A DNA stretch of 64,000 nt from Corynebacterium sp. (GTDB lineage Bacteria > Actinomycetota > Actinomycetes > Mycobacteriales > Mycobacteriaceae): positions 1 through 64,000 of the forward strand of contig NZ_JAUNLS010000001.1 in NCBI RefSeq assembly GCF_030532325.1, read 5' to 3'. Positions 1 to 9,616 of the stretch are shown here, piece after piece (the first letter of the stretch is position 1; each line of letters begins with the position of its first letter). The notes under the pieces were generated by a model that did no database searches, was not told the DNA's origin, and saw only the letters and a list, made by a program, of their open reading frames with translations. Position numbers and translations under genes: made by a program.

Positions 1-644
1 CACAACTAATCACCAAGATTCGAAACCAGATACACCACTACCCAGGACTTGACCACCGCCCAGCGTTGTCGAGTCAGCAGCCTGTCTGATAGAACGGCGC
101 CCCAAGAATGCCAGTAGACGTCACAATGATGACACAGGGCACATCATCACCAATGAGCGATCAATTTTGAAGGCCCAAGGCCGTGCAGAAAACAGTCCCA
201 TTACGAGGGATTACTGCCCCCCTTGACGTGCTGTACGACACGAGCCGCCGAGCTTTCGCGCAATCTACCCCCTCCTCGCTTCCTCATCAGCATTTTCGTC
301 ATGCCCCGTCTTCCCTTTCTACGAAGGAAAGCCGAACCTGCGGCAGTTCACTTTTCACTTTGCAGGCGAAGATTCGAGCCGCACCAGCTCGAGCAAAGCT
401 AGATAAGCCCCCCCCAGTCACACGATGAGTGTCAGCACAGCCAAGCTGGACCTCAGGTAGTAACAGCCGAGTTCAAGGAATTAGACACAAAGCACAGCCT
501 TAAGATTCTTCCTTAACCGCAACCCGGGATAGAGATATACGAGTAGAGAGCCCCTAAGGCATTCTGCTCTATTCCGAAACCAGCTCAACTGCAGAACCCG
601 CAGAGCACCTAGGGCTACAACTCATCGGCTTCTGTACTTCACCA
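1..644. other. No supported gene; AT-richer DNA left of the polysaccharide cluster
   Basis: I see no convincing gene here. The only sizeable open frame (183-428, plus) has no recognisable similarity, no ribosome binding site and a composition unlike its neighbours. Base composition resembles the AT-richer cluster to the right. The region lies beyond the last gene of the leftward polysaccharide group and may hold its transcription end, but I found no clear hairpin plus T-tract. Confidence 0.4.
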
Positions 645-1889
645 CTACCGCCAGATTCCTTTTGTATCGATCACCGTCTTCCCTGAAAGCATCTCTCGAG
701 GAATATAGCGGAATTCATCGTGATCCACCAACAACACGCATACCTTACAAGCCGAAACGGCATCATCAATGGAGCTCAGGGTGACATTTGGAAAGCCAGC
801 CAATCTGGCCGGTAAGTGATGTATATTTGGCTCCACCACATGGTGGCGGACATCGGGAAGTTCATTTGCCAGAGACTCTGCGATGGCCAATGACGGAGAC
901 TCACGAAGATCGTCAATATTCGCTTTGAAAGACAGCCCTAAAATCGCAAGCTCGGTCGCTCCAGTTGCAGCTATAGCTTCCTTCACCCTCTCAATCACCC
1001 AGAGAGGTTTACTGTCATTCACTTCTCTTGCAGTCCGAATCAGCTTGGAGTTTTCGCGATCAGCTGCGACGATAAACCAGGGATAGACTGCAATGCAGTG
1101 GCCGCCGACGCCGGGACCCGGCTGCAGAATGTTTACGCGTGGATGATGGTTCGCGAGGGAAATCAACTCCCAAACATCGACGCCTAGGTCATGAGCAATC
1201 ACTGACAACTCATTAGCAAAAGCAATGTTAACGTCGCGGAACGAGTTCTCAGTCAGTTTGGCCATTTCGGCGGTAATAGCATTGCTCTCTAGCAGTTCGC
1301 CTTCACAAAATGACCCGTAAACTTCTCGCGCTGCCGCCGTAGCCCTCGGTGTCATGCCACCGATAATCCTGTCGTTACTGCGAAGCTCTTCCAGAGCGCG
1401 GCCAGGAAGAATACGTTCCGGGCAATGGGCAAACAAAAGCGCATCATTCGCTGCTTCAGCGTCAACAACATCAGCACGGAGATCCGGCCTCAGGTCTAAG
1501 ATCCGCCTTGCCATCTTTTCTGTCGTACGCGGCGGAGAGGTCGATTCCAATACAATGAGCTCGCCCCCTTCTAAATGCGGCGCGATCCCCTCGGCTGCTG
1601 CATAAATATAGGTCATGTCCACGGAGTGATCGGACTGGAACGGAGTTGGAACGGCAACGACGTATGCATCGGCGTGCACTTGCTCCGTTGTGGCACGAAA
1701 ACGACCGCTCTCTAATGCCTCATTAAGCGCGCCCTCGAGTCCAGGCTCGACAATTGTAACCTCGCCCTTGTTGATCTTCTCTACATTGGATTCATTGATA
1801 TCAACTCCTGTGACGTCATGACCCGCGTTCGCAAGAACGACAGCTGTAGGCAACCCAATATAGCCTAACCCTACAAATGAAATGTGCAT
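645..1889 (-). CDS. wecC: UDP-N-acetyl-D-mannosamine / UDP-glucose family dehydrogenase
   Basis: Predicted cytosolic enzyme oxidising UDP-ManNAc to UDP-ManNAcA in two NAD-dependent steps to supply a uronic-acid sugar for a surface polysaccharide. The 414 residues begin with a Rossmann motif GLGYIG (7-12). K211 and N215 lie in the middle domain, and the catalytic cysteine is C265 in GGHC. Length is typical of WecC. The ATG at 1889 follows a near-perfect AAGGAGG. It is the last gene of a leftward group after the pyruvyl transferase. The epimerase WecB, which would make its substrate, is encoded at 12785-13987. The family also contains UDP-glucose dehydrogenases, so the substrate is inferred from similarity and from the presence of wecB. 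Confidence 0.88.
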   Translation of the reverse strand: MHISFVGLGYIGLPTAVVLANAGHDVTGVDINESNVEKINKGEVTIVEPGLEGALNEALESGRFRATTEQVHADAYVVAVPTPFQSDHSVDMTYIYAAAEGIAPHLEGGELIVLESTSPPRTTEKMARRILDLRPDLRADVVDAEAANDALLFAHCPERILPGRALEELRSNDRIIGGMTPRATAAAREVYGSFCEGELLESNAITAEMAKLTENSFRDVNIAFANELSVIAHDLGVDVWELISLANHHPRVNILQPGPGVGGHCIAVYPWFIVAADRENSKLIRTAREVNDSKPLWVIERVKEAIAATGATELAILGLSFKANIDDLRESPSLAIAESLANELPDVRHHVVEPNIHHLPARLAGFPNVTLSSIDDAVSACKVCVLLVDHDEFRYIPREMLSGKTVIDTKGIWR

Positions 1890-1931
1890 GTTAAATCCTC
1901 CTTAGAAATGCCGACGACCGATTAATCGAAC

Positions 1932-2927
1932 CTACGCGATCGCCTTTGCGATCTCGTTCTTTAGCAATTCGTACCCTGCACGTGATCCCCTCAACAACCA
2001 GTAGCGTGTTTGCGGTGAAATTCTCGCCGGGTACCACGACAGCCGTTTGTAAAGCTCTGGATGCGTATAGCTTTGCAGCATTTCAGAGCGGTCAATCATC
2101 TTTAGAAAGTTTCGGTTTTTCGGTGTCACAGACATCGCGATGGTAGGTACACCGTACATTGCTGCGACAATCATTCCATGGAACTTGATTGAGGCCAGAG
2201 CCGAAAGGGAAGAGATCTCAGCGCACATCTCGTTAAGATCTTCCGTATAGACAATCTCATCTCCCTCAGATGCAATTATTTTCGCACGCTCATAGTCCGC
2301 CCTGCCTAGCTCCTGATTTGCCAGGACAATATGCTTTACCTTGTAGTCCATCCGTCGGGCCTCTTCAATGAGCCTTTGAACAGGGGACATGTCCTGACTA
2401 AGAGAACGGTGTTCACGCATCACAACACCCAAAGTCTTTTCATGCGACTTTCGCTTTGCTGGTCGCTTGTAGGAACAGACCGGGTCTGGATGCCAAGTCA
2501 ATTTGTCGCCCAGCCCCAAGTTGGATTCCAACCAGTTGTAGCTTTCTACGTCACGGGCAACGACCAGTTTGCAGTTTTCATGTTGCATAAAACTCCGATA
2601 GTACGCAATGGTGGAATCTTTTTGACGTCGCGTATTTGGCACTCCAATGCCAAATACAAACACTGGTTTCTCCAAAAACTCTTCACACCAGTAGAGTCCA
2701 GATACATTCACTGGATTGATTAAGTCGCCACCGCCGATAAGGACTGCATCCACTTCGGATACGATCTCCGCAACCGGACGACTAAAGTACGGAGCTTTGG
2801 TCAGGTCATTCGCCACGATAAGCTCGTAGTCTTCACCCAACTGCTGGCGGTGAGTCTCAAGGAACAGCTCATCTCCAAAATTCCCCCACCCGAAAAAACC
2901 CACCAACAGGATCTTCTTCCTCGTCAT
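1932..2927 (-). CDS. Polysaccharide pyruvyl transferase family protein
   Basis: Likely transfers pyruvate from phosphoenolpyruvate to a sugar of the exported polysaccharide (CsaB/WcaK-like family), giving a ketal-linked acidic group. Its 331 residues show the N-terminal GN-x-GDE motif (15-20), the GGGD loop (65-68), and near residue 250 the family motif KFHG followed by GVPTIAM. No signal peptide or membrane segment is visible, so it is cytosolic. It sits between the split glycosyltransferase and wecC on the same strand, with a purine-rich AAGGTAAGG before its ATG. The acceptor sugar cannot be read from the sequence. Confidence 0.82.
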   Translation of the reverse strand: MTRKKILLVGFFGWGNFGDELFLETHRQQLGEDYELIVANDLTKAPYFSRPVAEIVSEVDAVLIGGGDLINPVNVSGLYWCEEFLEKPVFVFGIGVPNTRRQKDSTIAYYRSFMQHENCKLVVARDVESYNWLESNLGLGDKLTWHPDPVCSYKRPAKRKSHEKTLGVVMREHRSLSQDMSPVQRLIEEARRMDYKVKHIVLANQELGRADYERAKIIASEGDEIVYTEDLNEMCAEISSLSALASIKFHGMIVAAMYGVPTIAMSVTPKNRNFLKMIDRSEMLQSYTHPELYKRLSWYPARISPQTRYWLLRGSRAGYELLKNEIAKAIA

Positions 2928-2949
2928 TTTTCCTTACCTTCCGATGTAG

Positions 2950-4794
2950 TTATTTCAGTCCATAATCTGCAGGCTCTTTACCATACAACAGAGAGATCTC
3001 CGCGAGAATCTGTATTGCACTCGCCAGTCCATCGGAGTCGACGTTTTCGAGCTTCTTCATGTACCAATTGCGCATGAAGGAATCAAATTGATTTGTAACG
3101 TACGCGTCGTAAACTCCCATCTCCTTCAGAGCCGCTACCTGGCGTTTCTCCAACGTCAAACAACGCTTGAAGTAGTCCTCCGTTACGCGGTTTGTCACAG
3201 AGCCGTCACGTTCCGCGTAATAAATAATGTATGCATCACTCACAAAAAGCGGATTAACAGCATAGAAAAGGATTTCCCACCCAAAAAGTGTGTCCTGTCC
3301 CGCGGCACCCTCCACAAACTTTACGCCGTTTTTCTCCAGCAAATCTTTTCTCATCACAGATGCCTGCGAAGAAACAACGGGGAACTTCCCCCGATCAAAA
3401 AAGGACTCCTTTGCGTCTGCAACGAGTGTCGGCTCCTTTTCAGTATGCCGACCGGTCCACTTCACTTCACGGCCAACCTTCACCTGGAAGCCTGAGACGA
3501 GGTCACACAAGTTCCCATTGCTTCGAACAGAATGGTAGTGGTCAAGAAGTTTGCTGTATCCCGCTTCCGAAATCTCGTTATCCGGATCCAAGAAAGTTAC
3601 AAGCTCGGTTTTTGCCAACTCCAAGCCCCGATTTCGAGCACGCGATGCAGTTCCGCTTCCTCCATCGAAAAACCCATGAAATTCTACATTTTCATAATGG
3701 GCAGCAATCTCGCGACAAATATCTATGGTTTCATTGTCGGTTGATCCATCATCAATCAGCAAGATTTTAAAGCTCCGCCAGTTCGGGTCTCGTTTAATAC
3801 TTGCCATGCATTTCGCTTTTAAGAATCGTCCATTGTTGAAGACAGGAACAATGATAGTCAGCGCTTTCTCTTCAACCTTTTTGGCTTCACTCACAGCAGC
3901 GACATAGTTTGAATAGCCAACACCGAATGGATCAGCGAAATACCCCTGACCATGAAATTCCGACAGCTCGCCGAGAACGAACTCTTCAGCACCTTCACTT
4001 GAAGCGTCGAGGATTGTCAAGCAGCGATCCGTCGCACGACTCTCATATTCATGTACCCGGCCGCGACGGTACTCGCCATCTGAGAAGCAAACATCTTGGC
4101 TGATGAAATCGGAATCGGTGTACACGAACCCCGCCAGCTTACTGGCTACATAGTATTTGTCATATGCATATTGCTGCGAAATCGCCCCAACATATCCGTA
4201 GTTACCATCTGCAACGAGACGCAAGAACTCGGCTTCGCTCTTTGCGACTTCGATTTCTGCGAATTCTTGCCTTGCTTTAAAGCCCTCAACATCGATGCCG
4301 TCAACGGCATATAACAGCACTTTCGAAGAGCGCTCGTCGGCTTCCGGCAAACCAACAGCACGGCACATGGAACTAACCACCGCAAAGCTATTCAACCGCA
4401 ACTGCGAGTCAACGAGAAGCTCGTTGGCAACTTGCAATTCCTCCAAGAAGTTCGCTTCCCCGTCAAACGCCCGCAGTTTGGTAACTTCCGGAACTATTCG
4501 CATCTCAGGGAACTTGTTAAAAACTGAGCGAGCATAGTTCGAAATTACCGGTTTTCCCTGTGCTTGTAGCTCGTAAACTCTCATCGCGCACATGGTTGGG
4601 CTAGTTTTAATCGAATTGAAATTCAAGCTGTACTTAAAAAGCTTATGCATGTTTTGTAACAATGCATGAGGCACAGGTCCCACGATGCTCTCTTGGAAAG
4701 CTTGAGGAAATTCAAGTTGGCCAGACTTAAAGTTCCTGTCCAAGATAAGTAGGTGCCTGGCTCGGTTCGGGATTGACTCGAAAATCGTATTCAT
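2950..4794 (-). CDS. Glycosyltransferase, C-terminal part (GT1-like end plus GT2 domain), frame-shifted from the upstream half
   Basis: Open frame of 614 residues. The first ~150 residues look like the C-terminal half of a CgeB-type (GT1-like) glycosyltransferase. A GT-A family 2 domain starts near residue 320 (TIIVPVFNN, then LLIDDGSTD and FLDPDNE). The apparent ATG at 4794 lies inside what should be a continuous conserved stretch. One base-shift upstream the frame reads FFAGSYPERYAERTRDM, joining smoothly to this ORF. The ATGA overlap with the upstream stop is therefore probably not a genuine start. Read as one, the two ORFs give a protein of about 1,060 residues with two catalytic modules. 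It may be expressed by frameshifting, as a separate protein by coupling, or not at all. Confidence 0.72.
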   Translation of the reverse strand: MNTIFESIPNRARHLLILDRNFKSGQLEFPQAFQESIVGPVPHALLQNMHKLFKYSLNFNSIKTSPTMCAMRVYELQAQGKPVISNYARSVFNKFPEMRIVPEVTKLRAFDGEANFLEELQVANELLVDSQLRLNSFAVVSSMCRAVGLPEADERSSKVLLYAVDGIDVEGFKARQEFAEIEVAKSEAEFLRLVADGNYGYVGAISQQYAYDKYYVASKLAGFVYTDSDFISQDVCFSDGEYRRGRVHEYESRATDRCLTILDASSEGAEEFVLGELSEFHGQGYFADPFGVGYSNYVAAVSEAKKVEEKALTIIVPVFNNGRFLKAKCMASIKRDPNWRSFKILLIDDGSTDNETIDICREIAAHYENVEFHGFFDGGSGTASRARNRGLELAKTELVTFLDPDNEISEAGYSKLLDHYHSVRSNGNLCDLVSGFQVKVGREVKWTGRHTEKEPTLVADAKESFFDRGKFPVVSSQASVMRKDLLEKNGVKFVEGAAGQDTLFGWEILFYAVNPLFVSDAYIIYYAERDGSVTNRVTEDYFKRCLTLEKRQVAALKEMGVYDAYVTNQFDSFMRNWYMKKLENVDSDGLASAIQILAEISLLYGKEPADYGLK

Positions 4795-6131
4795 ATCCCG
4801 GGTGCGCTCTGCATAACGCTCGGGGTACGAACCGGCAAAAAAGCACGATTAAAGTTGTGCCGCCAAGTTCCAATCGGATTGTTTACCTTTGGATTAGCCC
4901 CGTATTCACCGTAATAAACGTTTTCATTGCCGAGCTCGTGTTTGTACTTCGCGATCATATTCGCGTCGGAGGTAAACACATGATCAAACTTCTCTGCGAT
5001 GGGCAGAAAGTAGTCAGAATTCGATGGATCCTCGATCGATTGAAAAATTGTAGGAACATCGTGCCTCTTAGCCCAATGTAAGATACCGTCTAGTGCAGTA
5101 GCAGGCTTTTCCCTGAACTTAACACCCTTCCACTCCTCGTCAGATAGTCCTTTCCAGCACGTCACGTAAAGGATGGCGTCGACCGGGGTATCCTCCAGCT
5201 GCCGTGAGTAATTTTCCGGGGTAAGATAGATGACTTCTTCAAAAGCATCTTTATAAAAATTGTACATGTACTCGTCAGTTATGATACCCAAACGAGCGGA
5301 AATCTTATGATAGTGCCGAGAGCCGTTAGAGGTCGGCAACGACGCCGCCATCTCGCTGAGCACCTCGCGCACCATCACTTCGCGTGCGGCCGAAATAGGC
5401 CCATCCGAACGAGCTGAAACCACCGTCGAACGGGGCTCTGCCGCACCTGAAATATCTCCTCCCTGCAACTCTAAAGCAAGTAGCTCATCTCTAACGATGT
5501 TGAGGTTTGCTTCGGTGCTATCGAGACGCTCAAAAAGCTCCCTAAGCTTAGGAGATCCCGCGCGTTTCAAGTCGTGAATTTGAGTGACCTTACCCTCACC
5601 GAGTTCACCTTGCACTCGGGAGTAGTCCATCGAGATCCAGTTGACTGAGATCTCCCCTCGGCCAACCAACCTAAGACACGGCAGAATGTACTTTGTGTTT
5701 GGGTTGAGCCGCACAAGTGCACCGCGACTCGGAGCTAGCGTAGCTTCACCGATACGCTTCCGCGTAGCATCAAATTCCAAAATAACGACAGTGCAGCGGA
5801 CATTTGTTGTCGTTGAGACCGAAACCTGCACGCCAATACGTTCTGCGCCCTGGGTTTCGAAACCAGAACTTCTGCCCAACTTCTTAAAATCACGGTCGGT
5901 GCCGTTGTTCACCAAGTAAACCGGCCCGTCATCGGAAAGGGTTACCTCGGTTCGCCCCAGTGTATCCACAGAAACTCTTGGAGGGTTCAAGAGCCTCGAG
6001 CTCCATCCTCGCGATGATACAAAACTGCCCGAGGTGTTTGCGATGTCAAAGAAGCGGTAAGCTGGCGAAACAACCTTGCCCGCAGCTTCCGAATTGCGTA
6101 TCCTACCCCAAATCTTTTTCCCGTATTTCAT
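4791..6131 (-). CDS. Glycosyltransferase, N-terminal part (CgeB-like), frame-shifted
   Basis: Open frame whose C-terminal half resembles the N-terminal Rossmann lobe of CgeB-like glycosyltransferases (RLGIITDEYM, then TIFQSIEDPSNSDYF and FDHVFTSD). The first ~200 residues look like a beta-rich accessory region with short acidic stretches. The last ~15 residues after NRAF diverge because the frame has slipped. ATG 6131 is preferred because GGAAAGCCGAGGAG lies just upstream, though the AGGAG spacing is short; a GTG at 6149 is the alternative. It leads the leftward group containing the pyruvyl transferase and wecC, divergent from the ABC exporter. Confidence 0.68.
   Translation of the reverse strand: MKYGKKIWGRIRNSEAAGKVVSPAYRFFDIANTSGSFVSSRGWSSRLLNPPRVSVDTLGRTEVTLSDDGPVYLVNNGTDRDFKKLGRSSGFETQGAERIGVQVSVSTTTNVRCTVVILEFDATRKRIGEATLAPSRGALVRLNPNTKYILPCLRLVGRGEISVNWISMDYSRVQGELGEGKVTQIHDLKRAGSPKLRELFERLDSTEANLNIVRDELLALELQGGDISGAAEPRSTVVSARSDGPISAAREVMVREVLSEMAASLPTSNGSRHYHKISARLGIITDEYMYNFYKDAFEEVIYLTPENYSRQLEDTPVDAILYVTCWKGLSDEEWKGVKFREKPATALDGILHWAKRHDVPTIFQSIEDPSNSDYFLPIAEKFDHVFTSDANMIAKYKHELGNENVYYGEYGANPKVNNPIGTWRHNFNRAFLPVRTPSVMQSAPGI
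4837..4842 (-). other. Homopolymer frameshift site in the large glycosyltransferase
   Basis: The coding strand carries six T residues in the context GCT TTT TTG. In the upstream frame this reads A-F-L-P and soon stops. A -1 shift gives A-F-F-A-G-S-Y-P-E-R, which continues into the downstream ORF. The heptamer T TTT TTG fits the X XXY YYZ rule for -1 slippage. Loss of one T from an ancestral run of seven is the simpler explanation. Either way the two ORFs belong to one ancestral gene. Confidence 0.75.
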
Positions 6132-6160
6132 CGCTCCTCGGCTTTCCACATCCCGGTTAA

Positions 6161-6188
6161 TTGATCCATAACTTCAGGGAAGTATAGT
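6161..6188 (+). promoter_or_regulatory. Sigma-A-type promoter for the polysaccharide ABC exporter
   Basis: TTGATC at 6161-6166 and TATAGT at 6183-6188 are separated by 16 bases and face the exporter genes. The implied leader to ATG 6362 is about 165 bases. Prediction is by consensus only. Confidence 0.5.
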
Positions 6189-6361
6189 CGATCAATGGAG
6201 TCGAGTCTTGCCCGAAGACAGAAATTCCTTGTCGCACCTTTTGCCATACAAGAACACACACGGCGTTCCAAGACGGCTTTTACTTTTAGCGGAAACAGCC
6301 AAATGATGCAGTGCACGTTATGTGCAGCTTACATAGACATTTACGAAAAAGAAGCGAATCA

Positions 6362-7225
6362 ATGAATAGTAAGACTGAAGAAACACTACTCGTCGACAGC
6401 AGCCATCTTCATCCAGTTTTCACTCGGCCAGGTTTTATTTCATATATCGGCTTAATTTGGTCCCGTCGCCACTTTATCTTGCTTGACGCAAAAAGTCGCG
6501 CTTTCAATACGGGAAATGGAACATTTCTTGGGAAATTCTGGATACTACTAAATCCTGCATTCCAGGTCGCGGTGTACGCTTTGGTTTTTGGAGTGATTCT
6601 CAAGACCACCCGAGGTATCGACAATTTCGTAGGGTTTCTAACGATCGGCGTTATCTACTTCGGATTCTTTAGCAAAGGCTTAAACGGCGGCGTAAACCTA
6701 ATTCAGAAATCCAGAAGCTTTCTTTCCACTTTCAGCTTTCCTGCTGCTTCTTTAGTTTTTTCCCTCAATCTTCGACAGTTTATCGACAACTTAGCCCCAG
6801 CAACGGTCGCAGTCATCTTCGCCCTGCTACTACAACCTAAAGATCCTCCAAACTTCTCCATATTTGGCTTGATACCTTTATATATACTGATCTCAGTATT
6901 CAATATTGGGCTAACATTCATAGTTGCGAGAGCGACTGCTTTCATCCCCGATCTGAAGTCCATCTTAAATGTGTTCACCCGAGGATTGTTTTTTATCTCC
7001 GGTGTCTTCTACTCTGTCGAAAGGTTCAGCTCTAACACGCAGGTAGAGAAGATCGTCGAGTACAATCCGATTTATACTTTTTTACAATGCGTGCGCCAGA
7101 TTGTCCTAGACGGCCAGTTGCCTTCTTTGGCTACTTGGACTTACTTGTCCGTCTGGACTATCGGCCTTTCTACTATCGGTATATTGTATTTTTGGCAAGC
7201 GGAGAATAGGTATGTTGCCAGTTGA
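6362..7225 (+). CDS. Polysaccharide ABC-2 type exporter, permease subunit (Wzm/TagG-like)
   Basis: Inner-membrane permease of a two-component exporter that moves a lipid-linked polysaccharide across the membrane with the ATPase encoded next. About 287 residues with a soluble amphipathic N-terminus and roughly six hydrophobic segments, the layout of the ABC-2 (TagG/Wzm) family. ATG 6362 is chosen because it places the conserved N-terminal helix correctly; an in-frame ATG at 6311 would add 17 residues without precedent. The ribosome binding site is weak (AAGAAGCG). Its last 14 bases overlap the ATPase gene, implying translational coupling. The exported polymer is inferred from the surrounding transferases. 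Confidence 0.85.
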   Translation: MNSKTEETLLVDSSHLHPVFTRPGFISYIGLIWSRRHFILLDAKSRAFNTGNGTFLGKFWILLNPAFQVAVYALVFGVILKTTRGIDNFVGFLTIGVIYFGFFSKGLNGGVNLIQKSRSFLSTFSFPAASLVFSLNLRQFIDNLAPATVAVIFALLLQPKDPPNFSIFGLIPLYILISVFNIGLTFIVARATAFIPDLKSILNVFTRGLFFISGVFYSVERFSSNTQVEKIVEYNPIYTFLQCVRQIVLDGQLPSLATWTYLSVWTIGLSTIGILYFWQAENRYVAS

Positions 7226-8066
7226 GAACGCTACTGTAGTAGCTCGAGACGTCTCAAAGACTTTCATGGTTGGGAAGGGCGGAAGGAAGGCGCTTCCGTG
7301 GCAAAAAGGAAATATTTCGGTACCAGCTCTTCGCGATATAAACTTGGTGGCGCGAAGAGGCCAGTGCATCGGCGTCATCGGCAAGAACGGCTCAGGCAAG
7401 AGCACCTTGATGCGTCTGCTTTCGGGCGCCGAAGCACCAACAACAGGCGATGTCTTAGTATCAGGCAAACCGACGCTCCTTAGCGTAAATGCTGCGCTTC
7501 AAAATCAATTGGATGCAGAGACAAATATCCGTCTTGGTTTGATGGCAATGGGTCTTTCAAATGAGAAGGCGGCGGGACTGATTCCAGACATTCTAGAATG
7601 GACTGAGTTGCAGGAAGCAATCGGCCGCCCGATTGCGACTTTTTCATCTGGCATGCGAGCTCGCTTGAAGTTTGGTATCGCTACGGCAGTCAGGCGCGAA
7701 ATTCTTTTGGTAGACGAGGCCCTATCGACTGGTGATAGTAGTTTCACTGAAAAGGCTGAGGAGCGCATGCGTGGTTTTCTTGAGGCGGCTGGAACGGTAT
7801 TTATTGTGTCACACAGTTCATCAACTATTCGGAAGTTCTGCAATCGGGCAATTTGGCTGCATGAAGGCGAAATGATCGCAGATGGAGATACGGAATTTAT
7901 TACGAAGACATATTTATCCTGGTCACGAAATGTCGCCGACGGTATGCAGGAGAGGGCAAATGAACTAATTCAGAATCGAAAAGATGACATAACCAAAGCC
8001 ACTATTCTCTTCGACAGGGAAGTAGCAAAGTACTTAGAGAAGCCATCTCAGATTATGCTTTCATAA
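7212..8066 (+). CDS. Polysaccharide ABC exporter, ATP-binding subunit (Wzt/TagH-like)
   Basis: Cytosolic ATPase of the exporter. Walker A is GKNGSGKST (57-65), the signature is the degenerate FSSGM (144-148) usual for this subfamily, and Walker B is ILLVDE (164-169). At 284 residues it lacks the long C-terminal carbohydrate-binding domain of Wzt proteins, so recognition of a capped chain end is unlikely. It is coupled to the permease gene by a 14-base overlap. Its 3' end overlaps the convergent glycosyltransferase gene by 19 bases. Confidence 0.88.
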   Translation: MLPVENATVVARDVSKTFMVGKGGRKALPWQKGNISVPALRDINLVARRGQCIGVIGKNGSGKSTLMRLLSGAEAPTTGDVLVSGKPTLLSVNAALQNQLDAETNIRLGLMAMGLSNEKAAGLIPDILEWTELQEAIGRPIATFSSGMRARLKFGIATAVRREILLVDEALSTGDSSFTEKAEERMRGFLEAAGTVFIVSHSSSTIRKFCNRAIWLHEGEMIADGDTEFITKTYLSWSRNVADGMQERANELIQNRKDDITKATILFDREVAKYLEKPSQIMLS

Positions 8067-9616
8067 ATGACTCTCGTTTTTCTTGCGGCTTTCTGCCATG
8101 TTTTAGTTTTCACGGCTTCTCTTCGATTGTTTCGCTCATCGGGATTTTCGCTAAGCGCCGCGGCCACACAGTCAGCAAAGCTGTCGATACTTCCCGGTTC
8201 AAAGTAGTATTCTCGCTCCTGCGTCACTTCGCGCAAAGCTGGAAGATCCGAAGCTACCACTGGGACCCCTAGGGCCATCGCCTGCATGGGCTTTAGGGGG
8301 GTCACATTTCTCGTTACCCAAGAATCAATCCTTGGGATGCAAAATACGTCGATCGCTCCGTACCATTTCCATACTTGGTCGTTTGCGATCTCGCCGGGGA
8401 AAAAGACACGATCCGCAATTCCTAACTCTTGTGCGATCTCTTTTAGTCTAGGCAGATCCTCACCTTTTCCTACAATTACACCAACGAGCTTCGAATTTCG
8501 CGCTATCAATTCGAGAAGCAGATCTAAGCCCTCATAACTCACAAGTGAAGTAACCGTACCTATCAGCTTTGACTCTTCTGGAAGGCCAAGTTCAAGCCGC
8601 AGGTTACTTTGACTGAATGTACGCTCTGTTTCGCCCCCGTCAATTGCGTTCGGGATGACAGTTATCTTGTTTTTGGCAATTCCTCGCTGAACGAGGGTAT
8701 TTCGTTGCGTTTCACTTAATGAAATAACGGCATCGGCAGCCCGCATACATGCAATTTCAGCTTCACGAGCCTTCAGAAAGTACTCTGATTTCTCCGCGTA
8801 TTTATAAAGGCTGGGTTCGAACTTGGAGAGCCATGTCGCCTCGGGTTCGCCTCGAACTTCGTAGACCCAGGGTATATTCAGCCTGCGCGCAGCTTCCCCC
8901 GCAATTAGTCCGTTTGAGAAGGGAGTCGTGGTGTGGATGACGTTAGGCCGAACAATTCTCGCAATTTGTTTGATAGCCCTGACCATGGCTTCCTGACGAC
9001 CGAACGGAGCTTCTTCGAAAAGCCAAGGTGTCAGATGAAAGTAAGTTACCCCTTCTACCGTTGTCTTAGGTTTTCGCGTAAATTTTCCTATTGAAAAGGG
9101 GTAGCCGTATCTTGTCAGTGCGCACGGCTCCATTCCGCTTGCCGCTTGAGCTTCAAATAGTTTTGATGAGCGGAAAGTGTAGCCAGAAGTCGTGAAGGGT
9201 CGACAGTTGTTCACGAGGTGAAGAACCTTAATACCGCCACGAGCGGTCTTGTCAGGCCCTGGAGAGCCTTGGGCCTTCTCCAACTCAATACGTCGAAACA
9301 AATCTACTGCGTGGTCGAGATGTTCCGCACGAAAATGCAAAGATCGACGCCTAGGTTTGAGGACAATAGAGTTCTTCACTGCCTCAGCCGCCTGCGAAAA
9401 TTCTCCGACTTTCTCTAGATTCCGAGAACGCTCTAGCCCTGCGGGTTGGCATTGAGCGAGCAAGGACGACTTTGCCGGAGCTGTTAGAACGTCGAGTGGC
9501 ACATCAAATCGACGCGCCACTAGGTTTACAAATCGGTGAGAATCCCTACTAATGTAGTTCAGTGAAAACGTGGCAGTAAAAGTCACGAATTTTAAAAGAT
9601 TACGCATCAGACTCAT
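8048..9616 (-). CDS. Glycosyltransferase family 4 protein
   Basis: 522 residues. An unusual ~120-residue N-terminal region without recognisable domain precedes a GT-B fold starting at VLHLVNN. The C-terminal lobe shows VIPNAID, VGKGED and the end motif in which PLKPMQAMALGVPVV supplies the nucleotide-sugar-binding glutamate-region equivalent. Probably adds one sugar to the lipid-linked repeat at the cytosolic membrane face. The start ATG 9616 overlaps the end of the upstream transferase by 17 bases, so the two are likely co-translated. Donor and acceptor are unknown. Confidence 0.8.
   Translation of the reverse strand: MSLMRNLLKFVTFTATFSLNYISRDSHRFVNLVARRFDVPLDVLTAPAKSSLLAQCQPAGLERSRNLEKVGEFSQAAEAVKNSIVLKPRRRSLHFRAEHLDHAVDLFRRIELEKAQGSPGPDKTARGGIKVLHLVNNCRPFTTSGYTFRSSKLFEAQAASGMEPCALTRYGYPFSIGKFTRKPKTTVEGVTYFHLTPWLFEEAPFGRQEAMVRAIKQIARIVRPNVIHTTTPFSNGLIAGEAARRLNIPWVYEVRGEPEATWLSKFEPSLYKYAEKSEYFLKAREAEIACMRAADAVISLSETQRNTLVQRGIAKNKITVIPNAIDGGETERTFSQSNLRLELGLPEESKLIGTVTSLVSYEGLDLLLELIARNSKLVGVIVGKGEDLPRLKEIAQELGIADRVFFPGEIANDQVWKWYGAIDVFCIPRIDSWVTRNVTPLKPMQAMALGVPVVASDLPALREVTQEREYYFEPGSIDSFADCVAAALSENPDERNNRREAVKTKTWQKAARKTRVIYESII

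Noticed and set aside
183-428. Small plus-strand open frame
   Set aside because: No ribosome binding site, no similarity, low-complexity composition.
6128-6316. Short minus-strand open frame over the exporter promoter
   Set aside because: Overlaps the start of the glycosyltransferase and a good plus-strand promoter; no protein features.
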